From assembly GCA_054601695.1 (NCBI GenBank), contig BAAHQB010000189.1, forward strand, positions 248,001-312,000: a DNA stretch of 64,000 nucleotides, given 5' to 3'. The notes under the pieces were generated by a model. The model saw only the letters and a list, made by a program, of their open reading frames with translations, made no database searches and was not told the origin of the DNA. Made by a program: the position numbers and the translations under genes. Positions 1 through 64,000 of this stretch are shown here, piece after piece. Origin of the DNA: Amorphochlora amoebiformis (lineage: Eukaryota; Cercozoa; Chlorarachniophyceae). The stretch's first letter is position 1; the number at the start of each line of letters is the position of its first letter.

Positions 1-26
1 CGGGACGTCGTGCTTCCAGAAATTAG

Positions 27-10420
<10,394 letters not shown>

Positions 10421-10918
10421 TTGAATATTGAGCGCTATAGTTGATTGACAACCTCTAGTTATAGCGTTGTGAGTAACACTTTAAGGGTGATCATTGACAG
10501 ATTTCACTGCGACCATTACTATGATCCATTTATGCTAGAATATGTGACCTGGCTATTAGTACTAGTATGTAAAATTGACTCTTTAAGGCTTACCGATATA
10601 ATTTGATTCTATAATTACAATTCGGTGCAATTAAGATCTAAAATATCGCTCATGATACTTAATTAACTTACATTCATCGATCGATCATACTTCACATTAG
10701 ACGCCTAACTATACTAACGGGCCAGATACTACCAGTATATCATCAACGGTTATCAACAGTACGTATGGGAAGCACACAGATCGCGAATAAGTAAAGAAAC
10801 CGTAAGTATGATCTGGATGATGTGCTAGTGCAGTGGGGCACAGCAAAAACACATAAAAAGGGAGATTCCATCGACACGTGTTGGTCAATGTGACATCACC
10901 TTCAGTCACATCCGTGGG
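10421..10918. other. Convergent intergenic spacer (3' ends of transporter and lipase)
   Basis: Non-repetitive AT-rich DNA lies between two stop codons facing each other. It should contain both 3' UTRs and poly(A) signals. The open frame on the minus strand at 10709-10909 lies past the lipase stop and shows no family resemblance, so I do not call it. Confidence 0.8.
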
Positions 10919-32957
<22,039 letters not shown>

Positions 32958-33036
32958 CTGTAGACATACATGTATATATGTATAAATATGAATGTATATA
33001 TACTATACAAATATATATATATATATATATACATAC

Positions 33037-33082
<46 letters not shown>

Positions 33083-33109
33083 AACACCACACACACACAC
33101 ACACACACC

Positions 33110-33199
<90 letters not shown>

Positions 33200-33447
33200 T
33201 ATATATTTACTTTCAAATATATATATATATATATATGCATATGTATATATATTCATATATAAATATGTATATATAATATATATGAACACATGTACTCTTT
33301 GTCACATGTATAGAATAAAGGAAAGGCTAGATTAGGGTATGTGATCTGTACACTTGAGAACACCTTTGTAAATAACACATACACAATATAAAACATATAT
33401 ATATATATATATATATATGAATAAACATTATATATATATATAGAGAT

Positions 33448-33496
<49 letters not shown>

Positions 33497-33597
33497 ATAT
33501 GTTATATGCAGCTCTTACATGTAATATATACCGTATATTAAATATTCTTATGCATTTTCACACATATATATGTTATGTATTCTACAGATATATATGA

Positions 33598-33654
<57 letters not shown>

Positions 33655-33659
33655 TATAT

Positions 33660-33716
<57 letters not shown>

Positions 33717-33777
33717 CATATATATACACATATATATATATATATATATAATACAATATATACATATATAATATATG

Positions 33778-33860
<83 letters not shown>

Positions 33861-33874
33861 CAATATATATATAT

Positions 33875-33916
<42 letters not shown>

Positions 33917-33981
33917 TTATATATATATATATATATACATATGTAGATATATTATAATATAATTTACATTACCATATATAA

Positions 33982-34012
<31 letters not shown>

Positions 34013-34094
34013 ATATACATATACATATACATATGTATGTATATGTATATATGTATGTGTGTATATACATATATATGTGTATATATATACATAT

Positions 34095-34142
<48 letters not shown>

Positions 34143-34325
34143 TACATACATATATATATATATATATGTTATATATTGTAATATCATTAACATTACAATA
34201 TGTATATATATATAATATTTATATATATTATATGTATATATATATATATATATATAGATTTAGATATATATATATATATATTATATATATAAATGTATAC
34301 TCTTGTAAAATAGTATATATATATA

Positions 34326-34356
<31 letters not shown>

Positions 34357-35489
34357 AATATATATATATATAATATAATATAATATAACATGTATGTTTA
34401 TGCATGTATGCATATGTGTTGTGTGATTATATAATAGCGGATATATCTGTTCTAAAATGTAACTACGCTAGAATACAATTTCCAAAATTATATGTCGAAA
34501 GTACGGAAAGAAAAGGAAAAATATACCTCCCACAGCAGTACATACCATTACACCTGACATCTTTGATCAGTTTGTGTTCATCCATCTGTCAAATTTCGCT
34601 TAGAATCAGCAATGAAAAAAGATGAACAAACATTGTTGTTGCTTCTTAACGTGATTATCCTTCGAATGTGCTATTAAGCAAAAAGAAATATTGTCTAAAG
34701 ACGCATTTTCCAGAAGAATTTTCATCCGAATATGCTAGTTCACTCAGCATTCTTCTCCAAGTACGTGTGTTCTCTAAACTTCCGCTAACACAGCCGAAAG
34801 ATAATTCATGTTACCTCGTGGGTAGAGGCGTTGAGTTTTGTCTCTAGTCCCTCGGCTTCCTGAAAACATGCAAAATAGAGGTCAGAGAGTGAGGTAGCTC
34901 CGATCGCGAGGGATTATCAGGTCAAATCTATATCGCCCATTCAATCACCCTAACCCTCAGATCTCCGAAAAAAGACATGTACATCATCTCCAGGACTTAT
35001 ATCAACGATTTTCGTGTCGGAATGAGCAAAATATGAAGGTTTGAAACTAGAATAAGGAGTCGGAGAGAGACCATGCAATTCGAGCCGGGGCCACGCGATT
35101 TGTTTGGCGGAACTCAAAGAGGTGATAAGTACATATCGGGGAAGGAATATATCATATATCTTAAAGTGCTTATGTGTGCATATTAGGAGTTTTCTGAGAT
35201 TTCGCTGTTTAACTCCAAGGAAACACCAACGGTTAAATTATATCCATTTTCGGCGGAATCACCCAAAGTACGCATTTGTTAATGACACAAACCACAACCA
35301 CGCAGCGATTCACGCGATTCACGTTCGTTTGTCACCTGTGACTTCCCAGATTGACTACATATCCACGTGGACGCTCCATATATCGTTTGACTCAATATTA
35401 TCATATTGTTTTAGCAATATATGGACTCTAAAAGTTTTTCATTTCTTCGGCTGCCTAGGGTACCATTTTTCTTGACGGCCGATTACACG
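32958..35489. promoter_or_regulatory. Divergent intergenic region between lipase and ACC
   Basis: From 32958 to about 34410 it is mostly TA arrays with islands at 33290-33390 and 33540-33600. From 34410 to 35489 it is ordinary non-repetitive DNA. Both genes are transcribed away from it, so their promoters, 5' UTRs and first exons are expected here. I recognise no TATA or initiator element with confidence, since TA runs mask any TATA box. Open frames at 34404-34625 and 35104-35475 resemble no family. Confidence 0.5.
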
Positions 35490-35501
35490 ATGGCAACGCA
35501 G
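35490..35501 (+). CDS. ACC: Possible ACC start exon (four codons)
   Basis: ATG GCA ACG CAG followed by donor GTGGCT would join in phase to the first certain exon at 35755 (giving MATQ then [13 protein letters not shown]). This is the only short ATG-to-donor match of the right phase that I found close upstream. The support is positional only and the true start may be elsewhere. Confidence 0.3.
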
Positions 35502-35754
35502 GTGGCTCGGGTATTATTCCCCTTCCCTGAATGCCCTCACCACTAGAATTTACGACCGTACAATAGTGCTTATGAACATCCATGTTGCCTGTCTCAGGGT
35601 TTTACCCGCAAAAAATCGTGGCCGTCGCTCGTAAATGTAAGTCCAAACCCCCCCCTCCACGTAGCCTGCCCTTAAAATTGCGAGCTCGCCCTAGTACCCC
35701 AACAGATCGCCACCCCCTTACAGTGTCGTGCCCACATTGACACTTGTCTTTCAG

Positions 35755-63925
<28,171 letters not shown>

Positions 63926-64000
63926 GTACACACATATATATATATATACATATATATTTATTTATTTATACATATATATATATATATATATGTAATATAT

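Noticed and set aside
35104-35475. 123-residue plus-strand open frame upstream of ACC
   Set aside because: It resembles no known family, does not splice in frame into ACC exon 1, and its composition is not coding-like.

Overview
This window is eukaryotic nuclear DNA from an intron-dense genome whose introns are packed with (TA)n microsatellite. The host is probably a protist or another early-branching eukaryote, which I cannot name from the sequence. Scattered CCCTAA/TTAGGG tracts suggest a TTAGGG-type telomere repeat. Almost every long open frame here is a read-through of TA repeats and not a gene. Joining the small non-repetitive islands by reading frame and GT-AG (rarely GC-AG) splice sites gives three split genes. 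All exon phases are consistent across their whole length.

(1) 27-10420, plus strand: the last 13 exons (305 residues plus stop) of an SLC35/triose-phosphate-translocator-like nucleotide-sugar transporter. The N-terminus lies to the left of the window. (2) 10919-32957, minus strand: 36 exons (721 residues) of an sn-1-specific diacylglycerol lipase. It has four membrane segments, a cysteine-rich stretch and a class 3 lipase core (RGT, GHSLGG, DLVPRL, HEHLP). Only the first exon with the start codon is missing. (3) 35755-63925, plus strand: 55 exons (1954 residues) of a eukaryotic-type multidomain acetyl-CoA carboxylase, from biotin carboxylase through the EVMKM biotin site and central domain into the carboxyltransferase. 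It runs off the right edge. A four-codon start exon at 35490 is possible.

The transporter and lipase genes converge on a 0.5 kb spacer (10421-10918). The lipase and carboxylase genes diverge from a 2.5 kb region (32958-35489) that should hold both promoters. ACC makes malonyl-CoA for fatty acid synthesis and DAGL releases 2-monoacylglycerol and a fatty acid from diacylglycerol. Both belong to lipid metabolism, but nothing here shows that they are co-regulated.

The main novelty is in the introns. Many exons are accompanied by truncated 'echo' copies under a strict polarity rule: copies upstream of an exon carry the splice acceptor and the 5' part, and copies downstream carry the 3' part and usually the splice donor. 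ACC exon 24 has five upstream echoes, transporter exon 8 has three on each side and ACC exon 52 has three downstream. Other notable features are introns whose 3' ends are telomere-like CCCTAA arrays, two tiny ACC exons flanked by CCCTAA on the left and TTAGGG on the right, GC-AG introns, a single 1914-nt GC-rich exon among exons of mostly 30-110 nt, and four tRNA-like short interspersed elements inserted in TA arrays, three of them with ATTGTTA/TAACAAT-like ends.
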